This document shows, piece by piece, positions 25,526 to 33,330 of a stretch of 61,059 nt of DNA. Source of the DNA: Streptomyces sp. S3(2020) (lineage in GTDB: Bacteria; Actinomycetota; Actinomycetes; Streptomycetales; Streptomycetaceae); the NCBI RefSeq assembly GCF_013044505.1, contig NZ_JABERD010000037.1, positions 1 to 61,059 on the forward strand, in the 5' to 3' direction. The translations under genes and the position numbers were made by a program. The first letter of the stretch is position 1, and every line of letters begins with the position of its first letter. The notes under the pieces are model-generated. The model was not told the DNA's origin. It did no database searches and saw nothing but the letters and a program-made list of their open reading frames with translations.

Positions 25526-27840
25526 CCCAGACCACTCTCACCGCGGCCCCCGCCACCGACGCCCACGCGCTCACCGGCAAGCGCCGCATCGCCTTCGCGT
25601 CCTACGTCGACGAGAACTACCTGCCCGGGTTCCTGACCCTCCTGCGCAGCCTCGCGCTCTCCAACCCCGGCGTGTGCGAGGACTTCGTCGTCCTCTACGA
25701 CGATCTGCGCCCCGGCTCGATCGCGCGGATCCGCGCCCTGCACCCGCGGATCGTCCTCAAGCGCGTGGGCGACACCCACTACGACTCGTACAAGAAGGGC
25801 GACCAGGACAACTACCTGGTCCGCAAGGCGTACTTCATCCTCGACGTGTTCAGGATCCGCGAGTACGACACGATCATCACCCTCGACACCGACATGGTCG
25901 TCCTCGGCGACCTCGGTGAACTCCTGCGGCTGCGCGAGGGGCTGGCGGCCGTCCCGCAGTTCTTCTACGGACAGCACAAGCTCAACTCGGGGCTGCTCGT
26001 CATCCAGCGCGAGTACCTGAGCGACGAGTTCTGCGCCAGGCTCGACCGGTGTGGCCGCAGCGGCGACTACGAGCTCGACAAGCACGACCAGGGCATCCTC
26101 AACGCCGTCCTGGACGGCGACTTCGTGCGCGTCGACCCGCGCTACAACTTCGTCAAGCGGCGCCTGTCCGGCGACCTCCCGGTCCCCGAGGACACCGCGA
26201 TCCTGCACTTCACCGGCCGCCACAAGCCCTGGCAGGGCGGCGAGGCCGGGTACAGCCAGGCCGAGGACCGCTGGCGCGAGTTCGAGCTGTCGGACGCCGA
26301 CTTCCAGGCCGCCTACCTCGCGTCGAACGGTGGCCTCCACCACGACCTGGTCGTCCACTTCGGCACCCCGCACGTCAAGCGCACCGGCGATGTCGAGGTG
26401 GCCCGCAAGGTCGCCGCCGCGCACATCGCGTCCGGCGACTACCAGGACGCCGTCGACGTCCTCACCAGCGTCCGGATCCCGCTCGACGAGGCCTGGCCGC
26501 ACGAGGTCCTCGGCCACGCCCTGATGAGCGTCTCCCGCCACGAGGAGGCCAAGGCCCAGCTGCTCCTCGCCACCGCCGCCCCCAACCGGGCCGCCACGGC
26601 GTACGCCCGCCTCGCCCAGATGGCGTGGGTGCACGGCGACAACACGGAGTCCCTGAGGCACGCCACCGCCGGTATCACCGTCGACCCGACCCACCGCTCC
26701 AGCCGGCTGTGGGCGCAGCGCGCGGCCGCCGTGCCCGCGCAGGAGCGGGGCAGCGCCGAGGACCAGCTCGCCCACGTCGCCTTCTACATGGACCGGCAGG
26801 GCAACGCGGGCGACAAGCTCCTCCCGGAGACCGTCCGGCTCGCCTTCGGCCCCGACGTCACCTCGCGGCGCTGGCACTCGGTCCACGCCCACCGCCTCTT
26901 CGACGAGGCCGCGTTGGAGCGCGTCAACGCCCGCCGGGGCCTGGTCATCGGCGGCGGAGGGCTCTTCATCCCGGACACCATGCCCAACGGCAACAGCGCC
27001 TGGCAGTGGAACGTCCCGGACGGGCTCCTGAACCGCATCGACGTACCGATCGCGGTCTTCGCCGTGGGCTTCAACGCCTTCGACGGCCAGTCCTACCGTG
27101 CGAACCGCTTCCGCGACTCGCTCCTCCAACTCGTCGAGCGCTCCGCCTTCTTCGGACTGCGCAACCACGGCTCGATCGAGAAGGTCCGCGCGATGCTGCC
27201 GTCGCACCTGCACGACAAGGTGCGCTTCCAGCCCTGCCCCACCACGGTCATGCGCCAGCTTGTCGCGGGCTGGCAGGACCCGGTGCGGCGCGAGAACACC
27301 ATCCTCGTCAACGCGGCGTACGACCGCGCGGGTCTGCGCTTCGGCCACGACTACGGCTACTTCCTCGCCCAGATGGCCCAGGCCGTACGGGACCTGGGGG
27401 AGCTCGCCGAGGTGCAGTGCGTGGCGCACTCGCTCGACGACGAGAAGATCGCCTTCGATCTGCGCCGCGAGCACGGCATCTCGCTGCCGGTCATCCCGAT
27501 GTACGACTTCGAGAACGACCAGATCCGCGAGCTGTACGCCCGCACCAAGCTGGTGATCGGCATGCGCGGCCACGCCGGGATGATCCCGTTCGGCGTCGGC
27601 ACGCCCATCATCAGTCTGATCTCGCACCCGAAGATGGCGTACTTCCTGCGGGACATCGAGCGCCCGGAGTGGGGCGTCTCGGTCCATGACCGCCACCTCG
27701 CGGCCCGGCTGGTCGAGCGCTCCAAGGAGCTGCTCGCCGACCACGCCAAGACGGTCGCCGACGTCCACGGCCGCCAGCAGGAACTGTGGAAGGTCACCGA
27801 GGCCAACGCGGCCGACCTCCGGGTGATCCTGGGGGGTTGA
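25522..27840 (+). CDS. GT8 glycosyltransferase - TPR - polysaccharide pyruvyltransferase fusion
   Basis: 772 residues in three parts. Residues about 22-260 form a GT8 retaining glycosyltransferase: LDTDMVVLGD holds the metal-binding DxD (122-124), KLNSGLLVI is the usual mid motif and HFTGRHKPW (229-237) the C-terminal family motif. Residues about 290-410 form TPR-like helical pairs. Residues about 415-770 form a polysaccharide pyruvyltransferase (CsaB/WcaK type) with QGNAGDKLLPE, LVIGGGGLF, FFGLRNHGSIEKV and MRGHAGMIPFGVGTPIISL. The predicted job is adding a hexose and then a pyruvate ketal (PEP donor) to a surface glycan. ATGA overlap with the GT29 gene means coupled translation. Confidence 0.85.
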   Translation: MTQTTLTAAPATDAHALTGKRRIAFASYVDENYLPGFLTLLRSLALSNPGVCEDFVVLYDDLRPGSIARIRALHPRIVLKRVGDTHYDSYKKGDQDNYLVRKAYFILDVFRIREYDTIITLDTDMVVLGDLGELLRLREGLAAVPQFFYGQHKLNSGLLVIQREYLSDEFCARLDRCGRSGDYELDKHDQGILNAVLDGDFVRVDPRYNFVKRRLSGDLPVPEDTAILHFTGRHKPWQGGEAGYSQAEDRWREFELSDADFQAAYLASNGGLHHDLVVHFGTPHVKRTGDVEVARKVAAAHIASGDYQDAVDVLTSVRIPLDEAWPHEVLGHALMSVSRHEEAKAQLLLATAAPNRAATAYARLAQMAWVHGDNTESLRHATAGITVDPTHRSSRLWAQRAAAVPAQERGSAEDQLAHVAFYMDRQGNAGDKLLPETVRLAFGPDVTSRRWHSVHAHRLFDEAALERVNARRGLVIGGGGLFIPDTMPNGNSAWQWNVPDGLLNRIDVPIAVFAVGFNAFDGQSYRANRFRDSLLQLVERSAFFGLRNHGSIEKVRAMLPSHLHDKVRFQPCPTTVMRQLVAGWQDPVRRENTILVNAAYDRAGLRFGHDYGYFLAQMAQAVRDLGELAEVQCVAHSLDDEKIAFDLRREHGISLPVIPMYDFENDQIRELYARTKLVIGMRGHAGMIPFGVGTPIISLISHPKMAYFLRDIERPEWGVSVHDRHLAARLVERSKELLADHAKTVADVHGRQQELWKVTEANAADLRVILGG

Positions 27841-27846
27841 GGGACC

Positions 27847-27874
27847 GCGGGCCCCCACGGCACAGGGGGCCCGC
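27847..27874. terminator. Bidirectional hairpin between converging genes
   Basis: A perfect 10-bp stem, GCGGGCCCCC with GGGGGCCCGC and an 8-base loop, lies seven bases after the fusion gene stop and three bases before the end of the minus-strand gene at 27878. Confidence 0.8.
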
Positions 27875-27877
27875 ACC

Positions 27878-28186
27878 TCACTCGTCCGGCAGGTGCTCCA
27901 GCACCAGGTCGACGGCCTCCCGCGCCGTCGTCACCCGTCCCACCGACTCCTGCCGGGACGGGCCCATCACGAAGTAGGTGCCCCCGTACTCGGACAGGAC
28001 GAAGGGGATGTCCCAGGTCCACGGCTGCTCCGTGGTACGGCTGAAGTGCAGCTCCCCCATCCCGACCCAGGGGAACCGGCGCCGCAGCCGGGGTTCCGCG
28101 TAGGCCAGGTCCAGCAACTCCGGCCGTACGCGCCCGTCGTCCCGCGCCTTCTGCCAGCCCGCCTCTATTGCCGCGTCCGTGTCCAT
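27878..28186 (-). CDS. Small hypothetical protein, DUF6193-like
   Basis: 102 residues beginning MDTDAAIEAGWQKARDDGRV. The RPELLDLAYAEPRLRRRFPW helix followed by GELHFSRTTEQPWTWDIPFV and a C-terminal VLEHLP fits the small DUF6193 proteins of Streptomyces. Its role is unknown. It is 19 bases downstream of the methyltransferase and could be co-transcribed with it. I am moderately sure it is a real gene and less sure of the family name. Confidence 0.6.
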   Translation of the reverse strand: MDTDAAIEAGWQKARDDGRVRPELLDLAYAEPRLRRRFPWVGMGELHFSRTTEQPWTWDIPFVLSEYGGTYFVMGPSRQESVGRVTTAREAVDLVLEHLPDE

Positions 28187-28205
28187 GGGCCCATCATGCG
28201 ACAGC

Positions 28206-29183
28206 TCAGCGGCCGACGGCCTTGTGCAGCAGCCGGGTGAGCTTCGAACCGCCCGGCTGCTCCTTCCCGTACGCCTTCCGCAGCTGCTCGAAGTGGTCGG
28301 CGCGGGTGCGGCTCAGATACTCGTCCGAGGTCAGCGGCCTGGCGATCGACCAGGCCCGCCGGTGCTGGCCGTCGTAGTGGGCGACGTACGCCTTGGACAG
28401 TTCGAGGACGGACTTGAAGGGGATGCCGCCGGTGTGGTCGCGGTCGATCCTCTCCTGGACGGCGGAGATCAGGGCGAGCTTCTCGTCGACCGTGTAGTCG
28501 TCGTCGGTGACGCGCTTGAGGACGTCCGCCGGGATCGGCTTCGTCACCTCGAAGGCGAGGGTGGAGCGGATCGGCGGCCCGGCGATCTCGATGTACGGCA
28601 GCAGGGCGCCCGTGCTGTGGTGCAGCCACGGCAGCCGGGGTCCGGCGAAGTCCTGGTGCAGGACGACCGTGCCGGGCCGCATCCGGGTCAGGAACCGCTC
28701 CGACACACACCGGAACACCCGGGCCGTCTTGGCGATGTCGATGTGCAGGAACTCCACGGGGCTGGTGTCCCCGGGGTCCGAGGTCTGCCACAGATCACCG
28801 GCGTGGATCTCCAGGAACGGCAGGAAGGGCTCCAGACGCCCCTTGAAGTCGTCCAGGAAGGAGTTGTCGTCGGCCGGTTTGTGACCGGAGTCGAAGAACT
28901 TCTCCGAGGCGAAGGTGCCCTTGCCGACCCGGAAGAAGTCGTAGGCGTGCAACCGCCCGCTCTTCCGGTCGAACACGGGGCTCTCGCTCAGGCCGAGCCC
29001 GAGCGCGTACGTCGATCCGCCGCCCCCCGAACCCAGTTCGACGATCCGGTCCCGGCCCGTGAGGTGATGCCGGCCCACCAGGTACAGGAACTGGAGCTCC
29101 CAGGTGCTGCACTGGGTGTAGGGCAGGTTCTCCGGCAGCGTGACGCTGTCGAAGAGGGAGTAGAGCCGGCCGAGCTTCGTCAT
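28206..29183 (-). CDS. SAM-dependent methyltransferase of the glycopolymer cluster
   Basis: A 325-residue class I methyltransferase. Motif I is RIVELGSGGGGSTYALGLGL, the acidic strand 2 is LHAYDFFRV, and FLHIDIAKT with VVLHQDFAGP resembles the CmcI/MtfD-like group acting on sugars and macrolides. Its location between the pyruvyltransferase fusion and the polysialyltransferase-family gene suggests O-methylation of the glycan. A good HrdB-type -10 box (TAGGAT) lies about 37 bases upstream, so it has its own promoter. Confidence 0.78.
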   Translation of the reverse strand: MTKLGRLYSLFDSVTLPENLPYTQCSTWELQFLYLVGRHHLTGRDRIVELGSGGGGSTYALGLGLSESPVFDRKSGRLHAYDFFRVGKGTFASEKFFDSGHKPADDNSFLDDFKGRLEPFLPFLEIHAGDLWQTSDPGDTSPVEFLHIDIAKTARVFRCVSERFLTRMRPGTVVLHQDFAGPRLPWLHHSTGALLPYIEIAGPPIRSTLAFEVTKPIPADVLKRVTDDDYTVDEKLALISAVQERIDRDHTGGIPFKSVLELSKAYVAHYDGQHRRAWSIARPLTSDEYLSRTRADHFEQLRKAYGKEQPGGSKLTRLLHKAVGR

Positions 29184-29219
29184 GAGTGCCTCACGGGATT
29201 CGGATAGGCGGTGCCCGTG

Positions 29220-29225
29220 ATCCTA
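29220..29225 (-). promoter_or_regulatory. -10 element TAGGAT for the methyltransferase gene
   Basis: On the minus strand TAGGAT matches the TAGRRT-type -10 consensus and lies 36 bases upstream of the ATG. No convincing -35 box is seen at 17-18 bases. Confidence 0.4.
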
Positions 29226-29321
29226 GGGACACGGACACCGCTTCACCATTGAATCAACGGAGTAGCTCGATGGTTGGGCTGTATTTCCACGGCCTTTCCG
29301 GGGAGTTCATCCCTCATTCGC

Positions 29322-30677
29322 TCAGCGCTTCACGGCCTTCCTCAGGGCCCGCGCCTGTCGTACGACCCGCCGCGCCGTGGAGTTGTGCGGCAGGAACGCC
29401 AGCCGCTCCGGGATACCGCCGGGCAGCCCCAGGGACGTGAGGCGCTTCTTCCGGAAGTACCGCCGGGTGCGCGGGCGCAGCCGCTCGGCGAGGTACTTCT
29501 CCGCCGTCCCGCGCCGGCCCGGGTAGATCCGGTCCTGCATGGTGAACCCGACCGCGGTGACCAGAGCGTTCAGCTCGTCCGCGGGCAGCGGGTCCTCGCC
29601 GTCCCGCCGCTCCAGGTCCGGCAGCACCGCGTCGGCCAGCACCGCCGGGACCCGGTTGCTGTTCTGGTACGGCGTGAGCCGGTCCAGGAGCGGCCCGGTG
29701 CCGATACGGGCGACGGGAAGCCCGTAGAAGACGGACGCCGTGAACAGCGCCGTCGAGAAGCAGCCGACGACCAGCCCCGGCCGTGCCCTCTCGAACAGCA
29801 CCTCGGCGAGGACGGGGGTGTCCAGGACCGTCAGGTCGACGCCCAGCTTCCCGGCCTCGGTCTCCAGGACGCGGCTGAAGCGGGCCGGTGCGGTGGGGTG
29901 CGGTTTGAAGACGATGCTGCGATGCCCGCGCTCGACCGCGCCGCGCATCATCCGTACGTGCAGTTCCTCCTCCTCCCCGGCGGAGAGGATGTTCAGCGCG
30001 GACAGGTACTGGCCAAGCAGCAGCGCCGAGTTCTCCGGCAGCGCGGGCAACTCCGGTACGGCCTCGCCGAGTTCGCCCAGCACCTTCAGGAACGCGCCCG
30101 TCGGCACGACCTGCGCGGGCACGTCGAACTCGGTCAGCAGCATCGGCGTGAGGCCCGGCACCAGGTCCAGGTGGAGCAGCCGGCGCACGCGCGTGCCGAC
30201 CAGCGGGTCGAGCTTGTTGCGGGTGGGGCCGTAGCTCATCAGGCCGTCCGCGTAGACATGCACGGGGGCGCCGGTGAACAGCTGGGCCACCGTGAGCGCG
30301 GGGGTGACCTGGATGGACTCCAGGACCAGCTCGACACGGTCGTCGCCGAGGCCCCACAGCAGCCGCAGATAGCGCTCGAAGAGCGGGATGTCGTCGGTGC
30401 GCGGTGTCCAGGAGCCGGGGTGGAAGGGGTGGATGGCCTCGTTCCACGACAGCACGCCGTCGAAGTGGTCGCGCAGCGGGTCGAAGCCGGGCATCTCGTC
30501 GAGAGCCGGAGTGGTCTCCGGGGTCGCCGCGTTGTTGAACACCAGCAGCACCCGCCGCTCCGCCTCCTCGAAGAGGTCGGACTCGATCGCGGCGGCCAGG
30601 GTGGCCACCCCGTACAGCGTGGAGGCGCAGAAGATCTGGGTCGTACGACGAGTGGCACGAGCACTGTTCGGGGACAT
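29322..30677 (-). CDS. Alpha-2,8-polysialyltransferase-family protein
   Basis: 451 residues. The start TTQIFCASTLYGVATLAAAI, the LVFNNAATPETTP strand, the ALLLGQYLSALNILSAGEEE segment, HRSIVFKPHPTAPARFS, and VVGCFSTALFTASVFYGLPV follow the POLYST family related to capsule polysialyltransferases (HP-type His in FKPHP; S-T in FSTAL), a GT-B-type fold. The likely donor is a CMP-nonulosonate. The ATG overlaps the stop of the GT2 gene by one base (TGATG). There is no membrane helix, so it probably works on the cytoplasmic face. Confidence 0.8.
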   Translation of the reverse strand: MSPNSARATRRTTQIFCASTLYGVATLAAAIESDLFEEAERRVLLVFNNAATPETTPALDEMPGFDPLRDHFDGVLSWNEAIHPFHPGSWTPRTDDIPLFERYLRLLWGLGDDRVELVLESIQVTPALTVAQLFTGAPVHVYADGLMSYGPTRNKLDPLVGTRVRRLLHLDLVPGLTPMLLTEFDVPAQVVPTGAFLKVLGELGEAVPELPALPENSALLLGQYLSALNILSAGEEEELHVRMMRGAVERGHRSIVFKPHPTAPARFSRVLETEAGKLGVDLTVLDTPVLAEVLFERARPGLVVGCFSTALFTASVFYGLPVARIGTGPLLDRLTPYQNSNRVPAVLADAVLPDLERRDGEDPLPADELNALVTAVGFTMQDRIYPGRRGTAEKYLAERLRPRTRRYFRKKRLTSLGLPGGIPERLAFLPHNSTARRVVRQARALRKAVKR

Positions 30678-31663
30678 CAGGCGGCCGCCTTCGCTGTGGT
30701 GACCCGGCGCCGCAGCCGCCGCAGTCTGGACGAGCGGCGCAGGTCCATCGTGTCGAGCACGTCGCCGAGGGCGTCCTGCGGCATCCGCTTTATGGCCGCC
30801 GCGCTCAACGCCTGGAGCTGCTTGGCCACGCCGGGCTCCCACTTGGCCTCGTCGGAGAGGTGGTGGGCGATGATCGCGCAGTAGGTGCGCACCGCCTTCG
30901 GGAGCAGCCGGGCGGCGTCCCGGTCCGTCGCCGTCTCCTCGACGACCTGGTCGAAGGCGCGGATGAAGTCCAACTGGCGGGCGTCGCCGATCTGGGTGAG
31001 CGAGGAGGCCACCCCGCGCCGGTAGAACACCCCGAGCAGGCTCACCACGGCGAACGACTCCGCCTCGCGGTGCAGCTTCCAGATCCACGGCCGGTCCTCG
31101 GCCGTGCGCAGCCCGTCGGTGAAGTGCAGCAGGCCCTTGTCCAGGAGCCGGCGGTGGTAGGCGCCGGCCCACGCGTACGCGTAGTCCACGGAGGTCGTCC
31201 GGTCGGCGGGCAGGATCGCCTCGCGCGGGTTCAGCACCTCCCCGCGCAGACCCACCGGCGCCCGGTGGACGGACCGGGCGCGGGCGGTCGCCTGCACATG
31301 GTCGGTGCGGATGAAGTCGCAGCCCAGATCCTCGATGGCCGCCACCAGTTCGGCGAGATAGCCCGGCGCGAGCCAGTCGTCGCCGTCGAGGAAGGTGAGG
31401 TACTCGCCCGTCGCCGCGTCCAGTCCGGTGTTCCGGGCGGTGGCGAGACCTCCGTTCTCCTCATGGCGGATATATCTCACCTGTGCGACATCCGAAAGCG
31501 ACTCGGCCGCCCGTTCGAGAATGGCCGGTGTTTCATCCTTGGATTTGTCGTCGACGAGGATGAACTCGAAGTCGCTCCGGGCGTTGAGCCGCAGAGTTCT
31601 GAGGGTGTCCGGGGCGTATTGCTGCACGTTGTAGAACGGCACGATCACGGAAAGCTTTGGCAC
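30677..31663 (-). CDS. GT2-family glycosyltransferase
   Basis: A 328-residue GT-A enzyme. It begins VPKLSVIVPFYNVQQYAPDT, then FEFILVDDKSKDETPAILER, GLATARNTGLDAATGEYLTF and LDGDDW, where the DxD-type metal site lies. A helical C-terminus ends in a basic RRSSRLRRLRRRV tail that could bind the membrane. I chose GTG 31663 because TAGCGT sits seven bases upstream (leaderless type). ATG 31831 in the same frame would add 56 Ser/Pro-rich residues. It is translationally coupled to the polysialyltransferase-family gene. Confidence 0.85.
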   Translation of the reverse strand: MPKLSVIVPFYNVQQYAPDTLRTLRLNARSDFEFILVDDKSKDETPAILERAAESLSDVAQVRYIRHEENGGLATARNTGLDAATGEYLTFLDGDDWLAPGYLAELVAAIEDLGCDFIRTDHVQATARARSVHRAPVGLRGEVLNPREAILPADRTTSVDYAYAWAGAYHRRLLDKGLLHFTDGLRTAEDRPWIWKLHREAESFAVVSLLGVFYRRGVASSLTQIGDARQLDFIRAFDQVVEETATDRDAARLLPKAVRTYCAIIAHHLSDEAKWEPGVAKQLQALSAAAIKRMPQDALGDVLDTMDLRRSSRLRRLRRRVTTAKAAA

Positions 31664-31670
31664 CCGCGAA

Positions 31671-31676
31671 ACGCTA
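31671..31676 (-). promoter_or_regulatory. -10 box TAGCGT of the GT2 operon
   Basis: The minus strand reads CTTCTAGCGTTT, then seven bases after the hexamer comes the GTG at 31663. The divergent gene at 31862 has the same CTTC(C)TAGCGT(C/T)T and the same seven-base spacing. Confidence 0.5.
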
Positions 31677-31833
31677 GAAGGCCGCTCGGCAGGGGAACTG
31701 GACGGTGATCGTACGGGGGGTGAACTCAATGTGTCGGAACGGTGCATCCCCTGTACTTCCCGGGCTTCGGCGAGCCAGTTCGGCTCTCGGTGGGCTGTTG
31801 TTAACTTTTCGTTGATTCGCGGTTGGGCCATAC

Positions 31834-31854
31834 CTAGGAATTGCTTCCTAGCGT
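31834..31854 (+). promoter_or_regulatory. Palindrome plus TAGCGT -10 box before the DUF6716/neuA operon
   Basis: CTAGGAATTGCTTCCTAG (31834-31851) is a perfect 7-bp inverted repeat with a 4-base spacer. Its right end runs into TAGCGT (31849-31854), which ends seven bases before the GTG at 31862. A regulator bound at the palindrome would cover the -10 region. TTGATT at 31812-31817 is a possible -35 for an alternative start. Confidence 0.5.
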
Positions 31855-31861
31855 CTTGGAC

Positions 31862-33190
31862 GTGCCAGCAAGTACGCCAGCAACCACAACGACGCCGACG
31901 CGAATCGCGGTCCTAGCGGACTCGGACACCCGCTGGAAATGGGGTGCCCTCACATCTCATCGCATCGCCCCGCGCGAGGATGCGCAAGGGCCCCTCGCCC
32001 TCAGCGGTTTCCTGCTGCGCGGACGCGCCACCCCCACCCCGCGCCAGCTGGCGGAGGTCGGGGTGCCCGCCGACTCGCTCCGGGAGGTCACGTCCGTCGA
32101 GTTCCTGCGCGCCATGGCGGAGGAGCCGTACGACATCGTGGTCATCGCCCTCGTCGGCGGCGGCGTCCAGGCCATGCTGCACGGCCTGAAGCGGGTGTGG
32201 GAGGGCCGCTCCGAGCGCCCTGTCGTCGTCACCGGCTACGTCGGTGTCGTCTACGAGAAGCTCGCCGACGGCCTGCTGCTGAGGCACGGCGCGGACCTGG
32301 TCCTCGCCAACTCCCGCCAGGACGCGGACCGTTTCCGGACCGTGTACGAAGGGGTGGGCGCCGACGCCTCGTCGGTCACGGAGGTGGCGCTGCCGTTCCT
32401 CGGCGGGGCCGCGTACGAAGGCGAACACGACCCGTACACCGTCGTGTTCGCCGTCCAGCCCTCCGTCCCTGACAGCCGCAAGGACCGTACGTATCTCCTG
32501 AACCGGCTCATCCAGCACGCCCGGCTGCATCCCGAACGCGAGGTGCTGCTGAAGCTGCGCTCCAAGCCCGGCGAACACACCACGCACATCGAGGAGCAGC
32601 CCTACCAGAAGCTGGTCCAGAAGCTCGATCCGCCGGCCAACTTCCGTCTGGTGTACGGGAACATGGGCGAGGTCCTGGACCGTACGGATCTGCTGGTCAC
32701 GATCTCGTCGACGGCCGCGCTGGAGTCGCTGCACCGGCGGATCCCCACGGTGGTGCTCACCGACCTGGGTGTGCGCGAGGTGCTGGGCAACCACCACTTC
32801 GTCGGGTCCGGGTGCCTCGCCTCCTGGGACCAGCTGGACGCGGGGTACCTGCCGGCGGCTGACCCGGAGTGGGTTTCCCGGCAGGGTGTCGCGGCGGACG
32901 GATCGTACGGGACCGCGTTCGATGCTGCGCGGGAGCGGATCGCGAAGCTCCTCGGGGGTGACCGGCCGCCGTTGACGCCGTATTACACACCCGCCACCGC
33001 GCGGGGCTATCTGCCTGGCATCCTCGCCCGCCATCATCTCGGCCCCGACGGCAGTCCATTGCCGGGGGCTCCCGCTGCTGACAGGGAGCCCGGGCCTGTG
33101 CGGCAGATCGTGCGGCGGGCCGCGCGGGGGGCGTACCGGCACGGGGTGCAGCGGGTGGCGCCGGTCATCCGGCGGATGGGGGAGCTGTGA
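31862..33190 (+). CDS. DUF6716 putative glycosyltransferase
   Basis: A 442-residue GT-B-like protein. RIAVLADSDTRWKWGALTSH begins the N-terminal Rossmann-like domain. EPYDIVVIALVGGGVQAMLH, VVTGYVGVVYEKLADGLLLR, EVLLKLRSKPGEHTTHIE and DLLVTISSTAALESLHRRIP mark the second domain, with the SST-A loop similar to that of polysialyl- and capsule transferases. It is annotated elsewhere as DUF6716, a putative glycosyltransferase. It is first in the operon with the NeuA-HAD, NeuB and GT52 genes. The GTG has no Shine-Dalgarno and is probably leaderless. Confidence 0.75.
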   Translation: MPASTPATTTTPTRIAVLADSDTRWKWGALTSHRIAPREDAQGPLALSGFLLRGRATPTPRQLAEVGVPADSLREVTSVEFLRAMAEEPYDIVVIALVGGGVQAMLHGLKRVWEGRSERPVVVTGYVGVVYEKLADGLLLRHGADLVLANSRQDADRFRTVYEGVGADASSVTEVALPFLGGAAYEGEHDPYTVVFAVQPSVPDSRKDRTYLLNRLIQHARLHPEREVLLKLRSKPGEHTTHIEEQPYQKLVQKLDPPANFRLVYGNMGEVLDRTDLLVTISSTAALESLHRRIPTVVLTDLGVREVLGNHHFVGSGCLASWDQLDAGYLPAADPEWVSRQGVAADGSYGTAFDAARERIAKLLGGDRPPLTPYYTPATARGYLPGILARHHLGPDGSPLPGAPAADREPGPVRQIVRRAARGAYRHGVQRVAPVIRRMGEL

Positions 33191-33241
33191 GCGCCTTCGA
33201 GAGTGCCGCGATGGGTCGCTTCGCGGCTGCGGCGCCGTCCG

Positions 33242-33281
33242 GGCTGGTCGCGCAGTTCCCCGCGCCCCTAGGGGGCGGCTT
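33242..33281 (-). repeat. Dispersed intergenic repeat, copy 2
   Basis: On the minus strand this carries the same 27 bases as 22485-22511, next to a short CGCCCC/GGGGCG hairpin. It sits between the DUF6716 stop and the neuA start, inside the proposed operon, so it may attenuate or uncouple downstream expression. Confidence 0.8.
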
Positions 33282-33330
33282 CGCCGACCCCCTCCCTACC
33301 TCTGTGAACCCTGCACAAGGAGTGCGACCC

